Of a DNA stretch of 64,000 nucleotides, positions 1-13,510 are shown piece after piece. Both the position numbers and the translations under genes were made by a program. The DNA comes from Lichenostomus cassidix (taxonomy: Eukaryota > Chordata > Aves > Passeriformes > Meliphagidae). Numbering within the stretch: position 1 is the stretch's first letter; every line of letters begins with the position of its first letter. The stretch spans positions 151,999,858 to 152,063,857 of the forward strand of contig CM039182.1 in NCBI GenBank assembly GCA_008360975.2, given 5' to 3'. The notes under the pieces are model-generated. The model worked only from the letters and a program-made list of their open reading frames with translations, made no database searches and was not told the DNA's origin.

Positions 1-182
1 TTAGGAGATTCTATGGGGCAGGGCTGTCCCTCATCTAGGGGATTCTATAGGGCAGATGAGGTCCCTTCTTTAGGGGATTCTATGGGGCAGGGACAGCGGG
101 GTCCCATTTAGGGTTTTCTATGGGGCAGGCACAGCGGGGTCCCATTTAGGGTTTTCTATGGGGCAGGCACAGCGGGGTCCCT
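1..182. repeat. Minisatellite, about 38-bp unit
   Basis: At least four copies of a unit containing ttctatggggcagg and cagcggggtccc are seen. The last two copies are nearly identical at a spacing of about 38 bases. The array runs off the left edge of the window. Confidence 0.8.
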
Positions 183-482
183 GGCCAATGTCCCCACACG
201 GCGGGGCGGTGACAGCCCGTCCCTGTCACCGCTATATCGGGACACGGGGGGAGGGGGGCTTATCTCGCCCCTCTCGCGGCGCTGTGGGGCCGCAGTGGGG
301 CCGGGGGGGGGGTCTGGCAGCTGTCCCCGGACACGGCTCCACTTTGTCGTGGCCGCGGTGACAAAGTGTCCCCGCGAGGTGACAGATTCCTGCGGGGGGA
401 GGGTGGGGGACAGGGGGGTCACCTCCGCTTCGGGCCCCACAGAGGGGGTTGTGCCCCATAGAGAGACTCCCCCGGCCCTATA
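183..482. other. GC-rich non-tandem stretch, no gene recognised
   Basis: This 300-base stretch is GC-rich with several CpGs and is not tandemly repeated. It holds a 9-base inverted repeat (340-348 and 360-368, CACTTTGTC / GACAAAGTG, 11-base loop). I see no convincing exon or homology. Confidence 0.5.
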
Positions 483-1240
483 GCGACCCCCTGGACACCT
501 CGGGGACACCTCGGGGACACTTGGGACACCCCTGGGGACCCTCCTGGACATCTGAGTTCCTCCCTGGACATCTGGAACCCCCCTGGACACTTGGACACCT
601 GGGACATCCTGGGGACACTTGGGACCTCACTGGACACTTTGGGATGTCCCCAGACACCTGGGACACCCCGGGGACACCGCTGGACACTCCTGGGACCACC
701 CTGGACACCCCAGTTTCTCGCTGGACAGCTGTGTCCACTCTCTCTGGACACCTTGGACACCCCAAGGACCCCCCTGGACAACTGGACATTCTGGGGACCC
801 CCCTGGACACTTGTGTCCCCTCTCCCCGGACACCTGGGACACCCCGGGGACACCCCTGGACACTTGTGACCCCCCTGGACACTTGTGACCCCCCTGGACA
901 TCTGGACCCCCCTGGACACCTTCGTTTCTCCACGGACATCTGTGTCCACTCTTCCTGGACACCTGGACATCTGACCCCTGGACATCTGTGTCCCCTACAG
1001 GACACCTGGGACACTCCAAGGACCCCCCTGGACATCTGTGACCCCCCCTGGACATCTGGGGACCCCCTGGACACTTGGATCTCCCCCAGGCACCTGGGAC
1101 CCCACTGGACATCTGGGACACCGCTGGACCCCCCTGGACACTTGTGACCCCACTGGACATCTAGGACCCCCTGGACACCTGAATGCCCCCTGGACACCTG
1201 TGTGTCCCACTCTGGACAGCTGGACAGCTGTGACCTCCCT
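483..1240. repeat. Minisatellite based on cctggacac(c/a)t
   Basis: Degenerate tandem repeats of ccctggacacctgggacac-like units, period about 15-20 bases, fill the stretch. Open frames across it on both strands are repeat artefacts rich in Gly, Pro, Asp and Thr or their complements. Confidence 0.85.
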
Positions 1241-2745
1241 GGACACAGAGGAGATGTTGGGATGTGGAGAACGTGGAGGGATGTGAGGAGGTGGAGGGGT
1301 GGTGGGACATGGAGGGGTGGTGGGATGGGACATGGAGGAACCTTGAGAAGGTGGGACAGTGGAACATGGAGGGATAATGGGATGGGACATGGAGGAACCT
1401 CGGGAAGGTGGGACACAGAGAGGTGGTGGGACATGGAGGGGTGGTGGGATGGAACACTGAGGAATTTTGGGGCACAGGGATGGTGGGACACGGAGGAACC
1501 TTGGGAAGGTGAGACATTGGGAGGTGGTGAGACATTGTGGGGTGGTGGGACGTGGAGGGATGGTGGGATGGGACACTGAGGAATGTTGGGACATGGAGGA
1601 ACCTCAGGAAGGAGGGACTTTGGGTGATGAGGGGACATGGAGGAACCTCGGGAAGGTGGGACATGGAGAGGTGGTGGGACATTGGGGAATGGTGGGATGG
1701 AACATGAAGAATGGTGGGGCACAGGGAGGTTGGGACATGGAGGGATGGTGGGATGGGACACCGAGGAATTTTGGGACACAGGGATGGTGGGACACGAAGG
1801 AACCTCGGGAAGGAGGAACACAGAGGTGTGGTGGGACACTCAGGACTTTTGGGACACAGAGGAACCTCGGGAAGGTGAGACATTGAGGAAGGTGGGACAT
1901 GGAGGGATGGTGGGATGGGACATTGAGGAACTTTGGGGCACAGGGATGGTGGGACACAAAAGAACCTCGGGAAGGTGGGACACAGAAGGGTGGTGGGACA
2001 TGGAGGGATGGTGGGACATTGTGGGGTGGTGGGATGAGACATGAAGGAACCTTGAGAAGGTGGGACAGTGGAACATGGAGGGATAATGGGATGGGACACT
2101 GAGGAATGTTGGGAAGGTGGCACGTGGAGGGGTGGTGGGACACAGAGGAACCTCGGGAAGGTGGGACACTGGGGGACAGTGGGACACTGAGGAATTCTGG
2201 GACACTCAGGAACCTTGGGAAGGTGGGACATTGGGGGAATGGTGTGACATGAAGGAACCTCGAGAAGGTGGGACACGGAGGGATGTTGGGAAGGTGGGAC
2301 ATGGAGAGGTGGTGGGACACTGGGGAATGGTGGGACATTGAGGGGTGGTGGGATGGGACACTGAGGAGTTTTGGAACACTGAGGAGTTTTGGGACATTGA
2401 GGACTTTGGGGACACTGAGGAATGTTGGGACACTAAGGGATTTTGGGACACTAAGGGATTTTGGGACACTGAGGAACATTGGAAAGGTGGGACACGGAGG
2501 GGTGGTGGGACATTGGGGGATGGTGGGATGGGACAGTCAGGAACATCAGGAAGATGGGACATGGAGGGATGATGGGACACTGAGGAATGTTGGGACACTG
2601 AGGAGTTTTGGGACACAGGGATGGTGGGACATGGAGGAACCTCAGGAAGTTTGGACATGGAGAAGTGGTGGGATGGGACACTGAGGAGTTTTGGGACATT
2701 GAGGAACCTCAGGAAGGTGGGACATGGTGGAATTTTGGGACACAG
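1241..2745. repeat. Minisatellite with gggacattgagga / cctcgggaaggt units
   Basis: About 1.5 kb of degenerate copies of a unit combining gggacatggagg, ggtggtgggatggg and gaacctcgggaaggtg. Copies vary in length by deletion of sub-blocks. No exon is seen. The next 85 bases (2746-2830) are unique sequence without a recognisable feature. Confidence 0.85.
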
Positions 2746-2830
2746 AGCAGCCGGAGAGCCCATGGTGACAATTTGGGGTCCAATGAGCTCCTCTTGGTTC
2801 TCCTGAGGTTCATCTTTGAGGTTTGTTCAA

Positions 2831-4086
2831 GATGACAATGACAATAACGATGACAACGATGACAATGACGATGATAACGAGGATGACAACAACGATGACA
2901 ATGATAACGATGACAATAACGATAATGATGACAACAATGACAACGATGACGATGACAATAATGACAATGGTGACAATAACGACATCAATGACAAAGACAA
3001 TGATGACAATGATGATGATGACAATGATAACGATGATAACAATGACAATGACAATGACAATAATTATGACAATAATGATATAGATGACAATGACAATGAT
3101 GACAATGGTAACGATGACAATGATGACAATGACAATAATGACAACGACAATGACAATGATGACGATGGCAACGATGACAATGATGATATAGATGACAATG
3201 ATGACAATGACAATGATGACAATGACAACGATGACAATGACAACGATGACAATGACAATGATGACAATGATAACGATGACAATAATGATGACAATGATGA
3301 CAATGACAATGATAACAATGACAATGACAATGATGACAATGATAACAATGACAATGACAATAATGACAACGATGACAATGACAATGCTAACAATGATAAC
3401 GATGACAATGACAATAACTATGACAATAATGACAACGACAATGATAACAATGACAATGACAATGATGACAATGATAACGATGACAATGACAATAATGATG
3501 ACAATGACAATGATAACAATGACAATGACAATAATGATAATGATGACAATGAGATATCGATGACAATGCTAACAATGACAATGATGACAACGACAATGAT
3601 AACAATGACAATGACAATGATGACAATGATGACAATAATGACAATGATGACAATGACAATGATAACTATGACAGTGACAGTGATAACGATGACAGTGACA
3701 ATAATGATGACAATTACAATAATGACGATTACAATGACAATGATAACAATAGTAACGATGACAATGACAATAACTATGACAATGATGACAACGACAATGA
3801 TAACAATGACAATGACAATGATGACAATGATGACAATAATGACAATGATGACAATGACAATGATAACGATGACAGTGACAATAATGATGACAATTACAAT
3901 AATGACGATTACAATGACAATGATAACAATAGTAACGATGACAATGACAAGAACGATGACAACGATGACAACGATGACAATGACAATAATGACAACAATG
4001 ACAACAATGACAATGATAACAATGACAATGACAATAACGACGATAACGATGACAATGACGATATCGATGACAATGACATCGATCAT
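2831..4086. repeat. (GAYGACAAT)n-type microsatellite, about 1.25 kb
   Basis: This is a trinucleotide-phased simple repeat made of gac, gat, aac and aat triplets (gatgacaatgacaat and relatives). Because all its triplets are sense codons in one frame, it creates a long Asp/Asn frame on the + strand and Leu/Ser- or Val/Ile-rich frames on the - strand. Near-duplicate blocks occur around 3590-3730 and 3790-3930, showing internal segmental copying. The 110 bases after it (4087-4195) are unique and carry no recognised gene. Confidence 0.9.
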
Positions 4087-4195
4087 TATCAATTTGTTTA
4101 TTTGGATTCTCTCATTGATCCATTCCTGGCTCAATCCCCAGGTGTGACCTACCTGAGCTTCTCCTGATCCACTGAGGGGACCTGGAGGTGACTGA

Positions 4196-6060
4196 GTGAC
4201 ACTGGACCTGCAGGGCACCTGCTGTGACACCTGGCACTGCACCTGGCACCACACCTGGCACCTGGCATGATCCTGGTGTGACACCTGGCACCTAGCAGGA
4301 CACCTGGCAGGACACCTGGCACTGCACCTGGTGTGATCCTGGTGTGACACCTGGCACTGCACCTGGCAGGACACCTGGCACTGCACCTGGCACCTGGCAT
4401 GATCCTGGCACTGCACCTGGCACCTAGCAGGACACCTGGCACAGACCCCTGAACAGCACCTGGCACTCAGGATGGCACCTGGCAGCACACCTGGCATGGG
4501 ACCAGCACCTGGCACAGCACCTGGCATGATCCTGGTGTGACACCTGGCACCTGGCAAGACACCTGGCACTGCACCTGGCACTCAGGATGACCACCTGGCA
4601 GGACACTTGGCACCGCACCTGGCACTGCACCTGGCACCTGGCATGATCCTGGTGTGACACCTGGCACTGCACCTGGCACTCAGGATGGCACCTGGCATGA
4701 TCCTGGCACTGCACCTGGCACCTGGCAGGACACCTGGCACAGACCCTTGAACAGCACCTGGCACCAGGATGGCACCTGGCAGCACACCTGGCACAGCACT
4801 TGGCACCTGACAGAGCACCTGGCAGCACACCTGGCATGACACCTGGCACAGCACCTGGAAGGTTACCTGGCACAGACCCTTGAACAACACCTGGCGCTCA
4901 GGATGGCACCTGGCAGCACACCTGGCACGGGACCCAGCATGGACCCCGGCACCTGGCACCTGGCAGAACACCTGGCATGATCCTGGCACAGCACCTGGCA
5001 CCTGGCAGAGCACCTGGCAGAACACCTGGCACCTGACATAGCACATGGAAGGACACCTGGCACTGCACCTGGCACCTGTCATGATCCTGGCACTGCACCT
5101 GGCACCTAGCAGAACACCTGGCACAGACCCCTGAACAGCACCTGGCACTCAGGATGGCACCTGGCAGCACACCTGGCATGAGACCAGCACCTGGCACAGC
5201 ACCTGGCATGATCCTGGTGTGATACCTGGCACCTGGCAGGACACCTGGCACTGTACTTGGCACTCAGGATGACCACCTGGCAGGACACTTGGCACCGCAC
5301 CTGGCACTGCACCTGGCACCTGGCATGACACTGGCACAACACAACACCTGGCACAGCACCTGGCACCTGGCATGATCCTGGTGTGACACCTGGCACTGCA
5401 CCTGGCACTCAGGATGGCACCTGGCATGATCCTGGCACAACACCTGGCACAACACCTGGCATGATCCTGGTGTGACACCTGGCACTGCACTTGGCACTCA
5501 AAATGGCACCTGGCACAACACCTGGCACAACACCTGGCACCTGTCATGATCCTGGCACTGCACCTGGCACCTGGCAGGACACCTGGCACAGACCCTTGAA
5601 CAGCACCTGGCACTCAGGATGGCACCTGGCAGCACACCTGGCACAGCACTTGGCACCTGACAGAGCACCTGGCAGCACACCTGGCATGACACCTGGCACA
5701 GCACCTGGAAGGTTGCCTGGCACAGACCTCTGAGCAACACCTGGCGCTCAGGATGGCACCTGGCAGCACACCTGGCACGGGACCCAGCATGGACCCCGGC
5801 ACCTGGCACCTGGCAGAGCACCTGGCATGATCCTGGCACAGCACCTGGCACCTGGCAGAGCACCTGGCAGAACACCTGGCACCTGACATAGCACATGGAA
5901 GGACACCTGAACAGCACCTGGCACCTGGCATGATCCTGGCACTGCACCTGGCACCTGGCAGGGCACCTGGCACAACACCTGGCACTGCACCTGGCACTCA
6001 GGATGGCACCTGGCAGCACACCTGGCATGGGACCAGCGCCTGGCATGATCCTGGCATGAC
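4196..6060. repeat. cctggcac minisatellite with higher-order repeats
   Basis: The basic unit is cctggcac(c/a) with variants such as catgatcctggtgtgac and actcaggatgg. Longer blocks recur: the block starting near 4441 reappears near 5123, and the block starting near 4738 reappears near 5587, so the array has a higher-order structure. No gene is seen. Confidence 0.9.
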
Positions 6061-6180
6061 ACCTGTCCCATACCTGTCCCTGTCCCACCCCCCTGCACAG
6101 GTGACCCTGGGACAGCAGTGGGGACATCCCCTGTGACCGCGGGGACAGTGCCACCCCCTGTCCTGAGCTCCTCTGTGTGT

Positions 6181-7250
6181 CCATCCCAGTTCCATCCCAG
6201 TTCCATCCCAGGGTTCATTCCCAGTCACCCCCAGTCCCTCCCAGTCCATTCCCAGTCCATCCCAGTCTCTCCCAGTCCATCCCAGTCCATCCCAGTCCAT
6301 CCCAGTCCCTCCCACTCCCTCCCAGTCCATCCCAGTCCCTCCCACTCCCTCCCAGTCCATCCCAGTCCCCCCAGTGCCCCCCTGTTCATCCCAGTCACCT
6401 CCCAGTTCCCTCCCAATGTCCATCCCAGTGTCCATCCCAGTCGCTCCCAGTCCCCCCCAGGCCCCCCCAGTCCATCCCAGTTCCATACCAGTTCCATCCC
6501 AGTACCTCCCAGTCCCTCCCAGTCCATTCCCAGTCCATCCCAGTGCCCCCAGTGTCCATCCCAGTCCATCCCAGTGTCCATCCCAGTCCTTCCCACTCCC
6601 TCCCAGTCCCCCCAGTGCCCCCCAGTTCATTCCAGTTCCCTCCCAGTTCCATCCCAGTGTCCATCCCATTCCCTCCCATTCCCTCCCAGTCCATCCCAGT
6701 TCCATCCCATTCTCTCCCAGTCCATCCCAGTCCATCCCAGTTCCATCCCAGTCCATTCTCAGTGTCCATCCCAGTCCCCCCAGTCCATCCCAGTCCATCC
6801 CAGTCCCTCCCAGTGTCCATCCCAGTTCCCTCCCAGTCCATTTCCAGTCCCAGTGTCCATTCCCAGTCCCCCCAGTCCACACCAGTGTCCATCCCAGTCC
6901 ATCCCAGTCCCTCCCAGTCCCCCCAGTGCCCCCCTGTTCATCCCAGTCACCTCCCAGTTCCCTCCCAGTGTCCATCCCAGTCCCTCCCAGTCCATCCCAG
7001 TCCATCCCAGTCCCCCAGTGCCCCCAGTCCATCCCAGTCCCTCCCAGTTTGTTCCCAGTCTCTCTCAATCCCATTCCCAGCCCCCCAGTCACCCCCAATC
7101 CCCTCCCAGTCCATCCCAGTCCATCACAGTGTCCCTCCCAGTCCATCCCAATCCCCTCCCAGTCCCCTCCAGTCCATCCCAGTGTCCATCCCAGTCCATC
7201 CCTGTCCATTTCCAATCCCCTCCCAGTCCCTCCCAGTTCCCCCCAGTCTC
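6181..7250. repeat. (ccatcccagtccctcccagt)n minisatellite
   Basis: Ten-base units tcccagtcca / tcccagtccc are repeated for over 1 kb. The same motif family recurs at 31580-32100 and 36340-36870 in the GPAA1 introns. The 120 bases just before it (6061-6180) are non-repetitive without a recognised gene. Confidence 0.9.
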
Positions 7251-8270
7251 TCCCATTCGCTTTCCCTTTCGCTTTCCCTTTCTCTTTTGGCCGCGCGGCG
7301 ACAAAGGGACAGAGCAGCGACACTCCGGTCACCGCGGGGGTCCCGGTGGGTGTTGGGTGTTGTCACCTCCCCTGTCACCTCCCCTGTCACCTCCCCTGTC
7401 ACCTCCTGTGTCACCTCCTGTCCCAGGTGGGGTCCCGCCCGGGTTGGCTGCAAGCTGGGGGGTGACAGGGGGTGACAGAGGTGACAGGGAGGTGACAGGG
7501 AGGTGGCAGGAGGTGGCAGGAGGTGGCAGGGGGGACAGGAGGTGACACGGACCGAAATTTGGGGACGCGGGGGGGGATGGGTGGGACATTGACCCCTCCC
7601 CCCACCGTGGGAACCTCTGGCCGCTTTGGCGGGAAAAGGAAACGGAGGGGGGAGGGGACAGCGACAGCTTGGGGACATCCGGACAGTGCCACCACCTAGC
7701 CTGGGGACATCCCGGACAGTGCCACCTCCAGTTTGGGGACACTCCGGACAGTGCCACCCCCACCCTGGGGACACCCGGGCAGCTGAGGGGGGGTGACACA
7801 AGTGCCACCACTTCCCGCGGCCACCGGCAGAACCGGTCAGGCGACATCTCCTCCTCGGTGGCCCCGCAGGTGGCCCCGGGGGTGGCAAAAGCCACGCGGC
7901 GCGACAGGAACGCGACCAGGTGACCAAACCCGCGGGTGGCTGTTTGTCACCCGCGGTGGCGGCGCGAGTGGCCCTGGGCGAGTGGTGACACCGGTAGCCC
8001 CCCGGCCATGAGCGGTGGCCACGCCGGGCGGGAGGTGGTGGCCTTGGCGACATGCGGAGGTGAGGGGGGGGGGGGGTGGGGGTGGCGGGGGAGGTGACAA
8101 GTGGCGCCGGAGGGGAGGTGGCGCGGGTGGCGCTGGCACTGCCCAGCCCGCGGGACATCGGGGCGAGGTGCCACCAGAGCCACCAGCGGGGCCACCAGGG
8201 GGAACGAGGCCCCAGGGCACCGAGGGGACAATGCGGGTGGCACTGCCAGCGCTGGGGACGTTGGGGACAT
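7251..8270. promoter_or_regulatory. Candidate CpG-rich promoter-like island
   Basis: This stretch is the only long mostly non-tandem GC/CpG-rich interval upstream of SMPD5. It contains a perfect E2F-like element TTTGGCGGGAAAA at 7624-7636 and a purine/pyrimidine tract (ctttcgctttccctttctc) near 7257-7290. Short repeats occur at 7365-7420 and 7455-7540. It could be the promoter of SMPD5, whose 5' exons are not identified, or of an unseen neighbour. No coding exon is recognised. The assignment rests on composition and one motif only. Confidence 0.3.
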
Positions 8271-9165
8271 TGGCACTGACCCCTCTGGGTGACACTGGGA
8301 ACATTGGGGACACTGGGGTGACACTAGGGGGACACTGAGGGACACTAGGGGACATTGGGGAACACTGGGACCCCTCTGGGTGGCACTGGGGGACATGGGG
8401 ACATTGGCACTGACCCCTCTGGGTGGCACTGGGGACACTGGAACCCCTCTGGGTGGACACTGGGGACAATATTGGACACTGGCACTGACCCCTCTGGGTG
8501 GCACTGGTGGCACTGGGGACACTGGGACCTCTCTGGGTGGCGCTGGGGACACTGGGGGGACACTGAGGGACACTGGGACTCCTGGATGGACACTGGGGAC
8601 AATAGTGGACACTGGCACTGACCCCTCTGGGTGACACTGGTGACACTGGGACCCCTCTGGGTGGACACTGGAGACCCTGGAGGGACACTGGCACTGACCT
8701 CTCCGAGTGGACACTAGGGACATGGGTGACACTGGAACCCCTCTGGGTGGCACTGGTGACACTGGGACCCCTCTGCCTGGGCACTAGGGGACACTGGGGA
8801 CATTGGCACTGACCTGTGTGGGTGGCACTGGGGACACTGGGGACACCGGGACTCCTCTGGGTGGACACTGGTGACACTGGGGTGACACTGGGGGACACTA
8901 GAACCCTCCTGGGTAACACTGGGGACACTGGGGGGACACTGGGGACATTGGCACTGACCCCTCTGGATGGCACTGGGGACACCGGGACTCCTCAGAGTGA
9001 CACTGGGGACACTGGGGTGACACTGGGGGACACTGGGAACCCCTCTGAGTGAGCACTGGGGACACTGAGGGGACACTGGTGGCACTGGGGGGACACTGGG
9101 GGACACTGGTGACACTAGGATCCCTCTGGGGGACACTGGTGGCACTGGGGGGACACTGGGACCCC
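8271..9165. repeat. Minisatellite with ctctgggtggcactggggacactgg units
   Basis: Degenerate units of about 45-75 bases built from cactgacccctctgggtg and gcactggggacactggg are repeated in tandem. No gene is seen. Confidence 0.85.
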
Positions 9166-9390
9166 AGCCGGTCCCCACAGGCTCAGGTGACACCAATTCT
9201 GCCCCGTGGGTGGCAGGGCTGTCCCCTGGCCGGAGGTGCCACACCTGGCCTGAGTCACCTGTGCCACCCACAGCCCTGTGGGGACAGCAGGGGGTGACCA
9301 GTGCCACCAGTGTCACAAATGTCACCTGTGCCACCTGCCAGCCCTGCCACCCACAGCCCTGTGGGGACAACGGAGAGCAGGGGGGGTGAC
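9166..9390. other. Short low-repeat stretch, no gene recognised
   Basis: The stretch contains two diverged copies of a block with ccacagccctgtggggaca (near 9270 and 9350) and otherwise unique GC-rich sequence. A sequence tccccacag ending at 9180 looks like a splice acceptor, but no coding exon can be identified after it. Confidence 0.3.
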
Positions 9391-10490
<1,100 letters not shown>

Positions 10491-10499
10491 CAGTGTCCA

Positions 10500-11995
10500 G
10501 CCTTGCTGTGGCCGCAGGGCTCAGACTCACCTGGCTGGGAACCTGTCAGACCAGACTGGCCAGACAGGACTCACCTGGACAGGATCAGGGGTTGGGATTT
10601 ACCTGGCCGGGATCGGGGTGGGACTCACCTGGCCAGGACTCACCTGGATAAGATCAGGGGCTGGGATTTACCTGGCCGGACTCATCCATTAGGATTTACC
10701 TGGACAGGATCAGGGTGAGACTCACCTGGGCAAGGAGAGGGTCTGAGACTCACCTGGACAAGATTGGGCCGGGATTTACCTGGATAAGGGGAGGGGCTGA
10801 GACTCACCTGGACAAGATCAGCAGCCAGGATTTACCTGGGCAAGATCGGGCTGAGACTCACCTGGGCGGGATCAGGGGCTGGGATTTACCTGGATGGGAT
10901 CGGGGCTCGACTCACCTGGGCAAGGGGCGGAGCCGAGAGTCACCTGGACAAGGGGAGGGGTCAGGACTCACCTGGAAAAGATCGGGCTGGGACTGACCTG
11001 GGCAAGGGGAGGAGCCGAGACTCACCTGGATAAGATTAGGGTTGGGATTTACCTGGGCGGGATCAGGGGCTGGGATTTACCTGGATAGGATCAGGGTGAG
11101 ACTCACCTGGGCAAGGGGAGGAGCCGAGAGTCACCTGAGCAAGGGGAGGGGCCGGGACTCACCTGGAAAAGGTCGGGCCAGGATTTACCTGAATAGGATC
11201 GGGGTGAGACTCACCTGGGCAAGGGGAGGAGCCGAGAGTCACCTGGACAAGATTAGGGTCGGGATTTACCTGGGCAAAATCGGGCCGAGACTCACCTGGG
11301 AGGAGTCAGGGGCTGGGATTTACCTGGATGGGATCGGGGTGAGACTCACCTGGGCAAGGGGAGGGGCTGAGACTCACCTAGGCAAGATTAGGGTCGGGAT
11401 TTACCTGGGCAAGGGGAGGAGCCGGGATTTGCCTGGATAAGATCGGGGCAGGACTCACCTGGGCAGGATCAGGGGCTGGGATTTACCTGGATAAGATTGG
11501 AGCGGGACTCACCTGGGCAAGGGGAGGAGCCGAGAGTCACCTGGACAAGATTAGGGTCGGGATTTACCTGGGCAAAATCGGACCGAGACTCACCTGGGAG
11601 GAGTCAGGGGCTGGGATTTACCTGGACGGGATCGGGGCGAGACTCACCTGGGCAAGGGGAGGGGCTGAGACTCACCTAGGCAAGATTAGAATTGGGATTT
11701 ACCTGAGCAAAATCAGGCTGAGACTCACCTGGGCAGGATCAGGGGCTGGGATTTACCTGGGCAAGGGGGGGGGGTGCTGAGACTCACTTGGATGAGATCA
11801 GGGTGGGACTCACCTGGACACAGGAGGGGCTGAGACTCACCTGGACAGGATTGGGGTGAGACTCACCTGGACAAGGGGAGGGGCCAGACTGAGCTGGACA
11901 GGATATGAGTCCAAAACTCACCTGGACAATGGGAGGGGCAGAGACTCACCTGGACAGGACTCACCTGGACAGGATCGGGGCAGGACTCACCTGCC
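10500..11995. repeat. Minisatellite with gactcacctggacaag / gggatttacctgg units
   Basis: About 1.5 kb of 25-45 base units alternates actcacctgg and atttacctgg. On the - strand these read CCAG|GTGAGT and CCAG|GTAAAT, close to ideal U1 sites, many tens of times. In one + frame the units read THLDKI-like, resembling the first codons of the candidate exon at 12013-12063. Confidence 0.85.
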
Positions 11996-12012
11996 CAATC
12001 TCGCCTGGCCAG

Positions 12013-12063
12013 TCTCACCTGCGGAAGGTCCTGCTGGCCTCTGACCCCCCAAACCCTGGACAG
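12013..12063 (+). CDS. Possible short coding exon, gene unknown
   Basis: A 51-base open segment lies between an acceptor (gcctggccag ending at 12012) and a donor (cag|gtgagg at 12063/12064). It translates in phase 0 to SHLRKVLLASDPPNPGQ. Its 5' edge resembles the unit of the array that ends just before it (THLDKI-like frame), which fits the exon-edge pattern seen at the recognised genes of this window. I do not recognise the protein. It could belong to an upstream gene on the + strand (in mammals SPATC1 lies there) or be a chance open segment. The - strand reading also has an AG/GT-bounded 35-base segment here, so strand is uncertain. Confidence 0.2.
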
Positions 12064-12269
12064 GTGAGGTGGTGACCGCGGCGGGCACAGGGGGTCACTG
12101 CTGGGGTCACCTGGGCCACCTGGGGGGGAGGGACAGGACTGTGTCCACCTGGCTGTGTCCACCTGGCTGTGTCCACCTGAGGTGGCCTTGGGGACACTGC
12201 AGGGACAGCAGGTTTGTCCCCTGCCTGTCCCCTGCCGTCCCCGCCCTTGGGGACAATGGCGGGGGAGGA

Positions 12270-13330
12270 TGGCCTGGCCGAGGGACACCGGACATTCCCA
12301 CGGTGGCACCTGGGACAGGGGGGAGGGGCGGCTCCGGCCACGGGGAGTTCCCACGGTGACCGGGATGGCCTGAGAGGGGGGAGTGGTCACTTCCGGTCAG
12401 GTGAGTTTCCCACGGGGACAGGGGTGTGGCGGGGATGGGGACATTGCCACGGTGGTCAGGGTGAGGAGGGGTCGCTCCGGCCACGGGAATTTCCCACGGT
12501 GACCAGCAGGGGGAGGGGTCGCTCCGGCCACAGGACATTCCCACGGTGACCAGGATGGACAGAGGGCTCTCTTCGGCCACGGGAGTTTCCCACGGTGGCC
12601 AGAATGGGGAGGGGTCACTCCGGCCACGGGAATTTCCCACGGTGACCAGGTGGGGAAGGGTCACTCTGGCCACAGGAGTTTCCCACACTGACCACATGGA
12701 CAGAGATTTCTGACCACAGAATTTCCCAGGATGGACAGACGGACAGAGATCTCTCTGACCACAGAATTTCCCACACTGACCAGATGGACAGAGATCTCTG
12801 ACCATGGAAATTTCCCACACTGACCAGATGGACAGAGATCTCTCTGGCCACAGAATTTCCCAGGATGGACAGATGGACAGAGATCTCTCTGGCCACGGGA
12901 ATTTCCCTCACTGACCAGATGGACAGAGATCTCTGACCACAGAATTTCCCACACTGACCAGATGGACAGAGATCTGTCTGGCCACAGAAATTCCCACACT
13001 GACCACATGGACAGAGATCTCTCTGACCATGGGAATTTCCCACACTGACCAGATGGACAGAGACCTCTCTGGCCACAGAACTTCCCACACTGACCAGATG
13101 GACAGAGATCTCTCTGGCCACAGAATTTCCCAGGATGGACAGATGGACAAAGATCTCTGACCACAGAATTTCCCAGGATGGACAGATGGACAGAGATCTC
13201 TCTGGCCACAGAATTTCCCAGGATGGACAGATGGACAGAGATCTCTCTGGCCACAGAATTTTGTTCCCCACACTGACCACATGGACAGAGATCTCTCTGG
13301 CCACAGAATTTCCCACGCTGACCAGGACTC
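12270..13330. repeat. Minisatellite with repeated kappaB-like palindromes
   Basis: Two related unit types occur. From 12270 to about 12660 the unit is ccacggtgacc...ggtcgctccggccacggg, about 60 bases. From there to 13330 it is agagatctctctggccacagaatttcccacactgaccagatggac-like, about 50 bases. Several copies read GGGAATTTCCC exactly (12485-12495, 12628-12638, 12897-12907, 13031-13041) and one reads GGAAATTTCCC (12806-12816). The array ends about 180 bases before the SMPD5 start codon. Interval 12064-12269 holds no recognised feature. Confidence 0.85.
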
Positions 13331-13451
13331 CCCGGGTGTCCCACTCCCCATTTTCCCACGGTGGCACTGACCCACGGAGTGTCCATCTCTCTCCAGGTGA
13401 CAAGGCCGTGGCCGCAGTGTCCACCCCACTCACCTTGGTCTCTCCCCACAG

Positions 13452-13510
13452 GTTGTCCAAACTGCTCCGGACCGTCCGAACCGGACCGGCCAACCCCCCA
13501 GGACAGCGCC
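13452..13510 (+). other. Probable 5' UTR part of first SMPD5 coding exon
   Basis: A pyrimidine-rich tract and acceptor (ctctccccacag, ending at 13451) precede the start codon at 13511. The 59 bases between them are probably 5' UTR joined to an upstream non-coding exon that I cannot place. Confidence 0.5.

Noticed and set aside
340..368. Hairpin CACTTTGTC/GACAAAGTG as a regulatory or RNA element
   Set aside because: A 9-base stem with an 11-base loop in GC-rich DNA is weak evidence and has no supporting context.
478..2479. Long - strand Pro/Ser/His frames
   Set aside because: They follow the minisatellite units and disappear at the array boundaries.
2816..4147. Long Asp/Asn-rich open frame as a protein gene
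   Set aside because: It coincides exactly with a triplet repeat, has no unique domain or splice context, and the other frames are equally biased.
6118..7545. Pro/Ser-rich frames over 400 codons in several frames
   Set aside because: All frames of the tcccagtcc repeat are open; there is no homology and no unique sequence.
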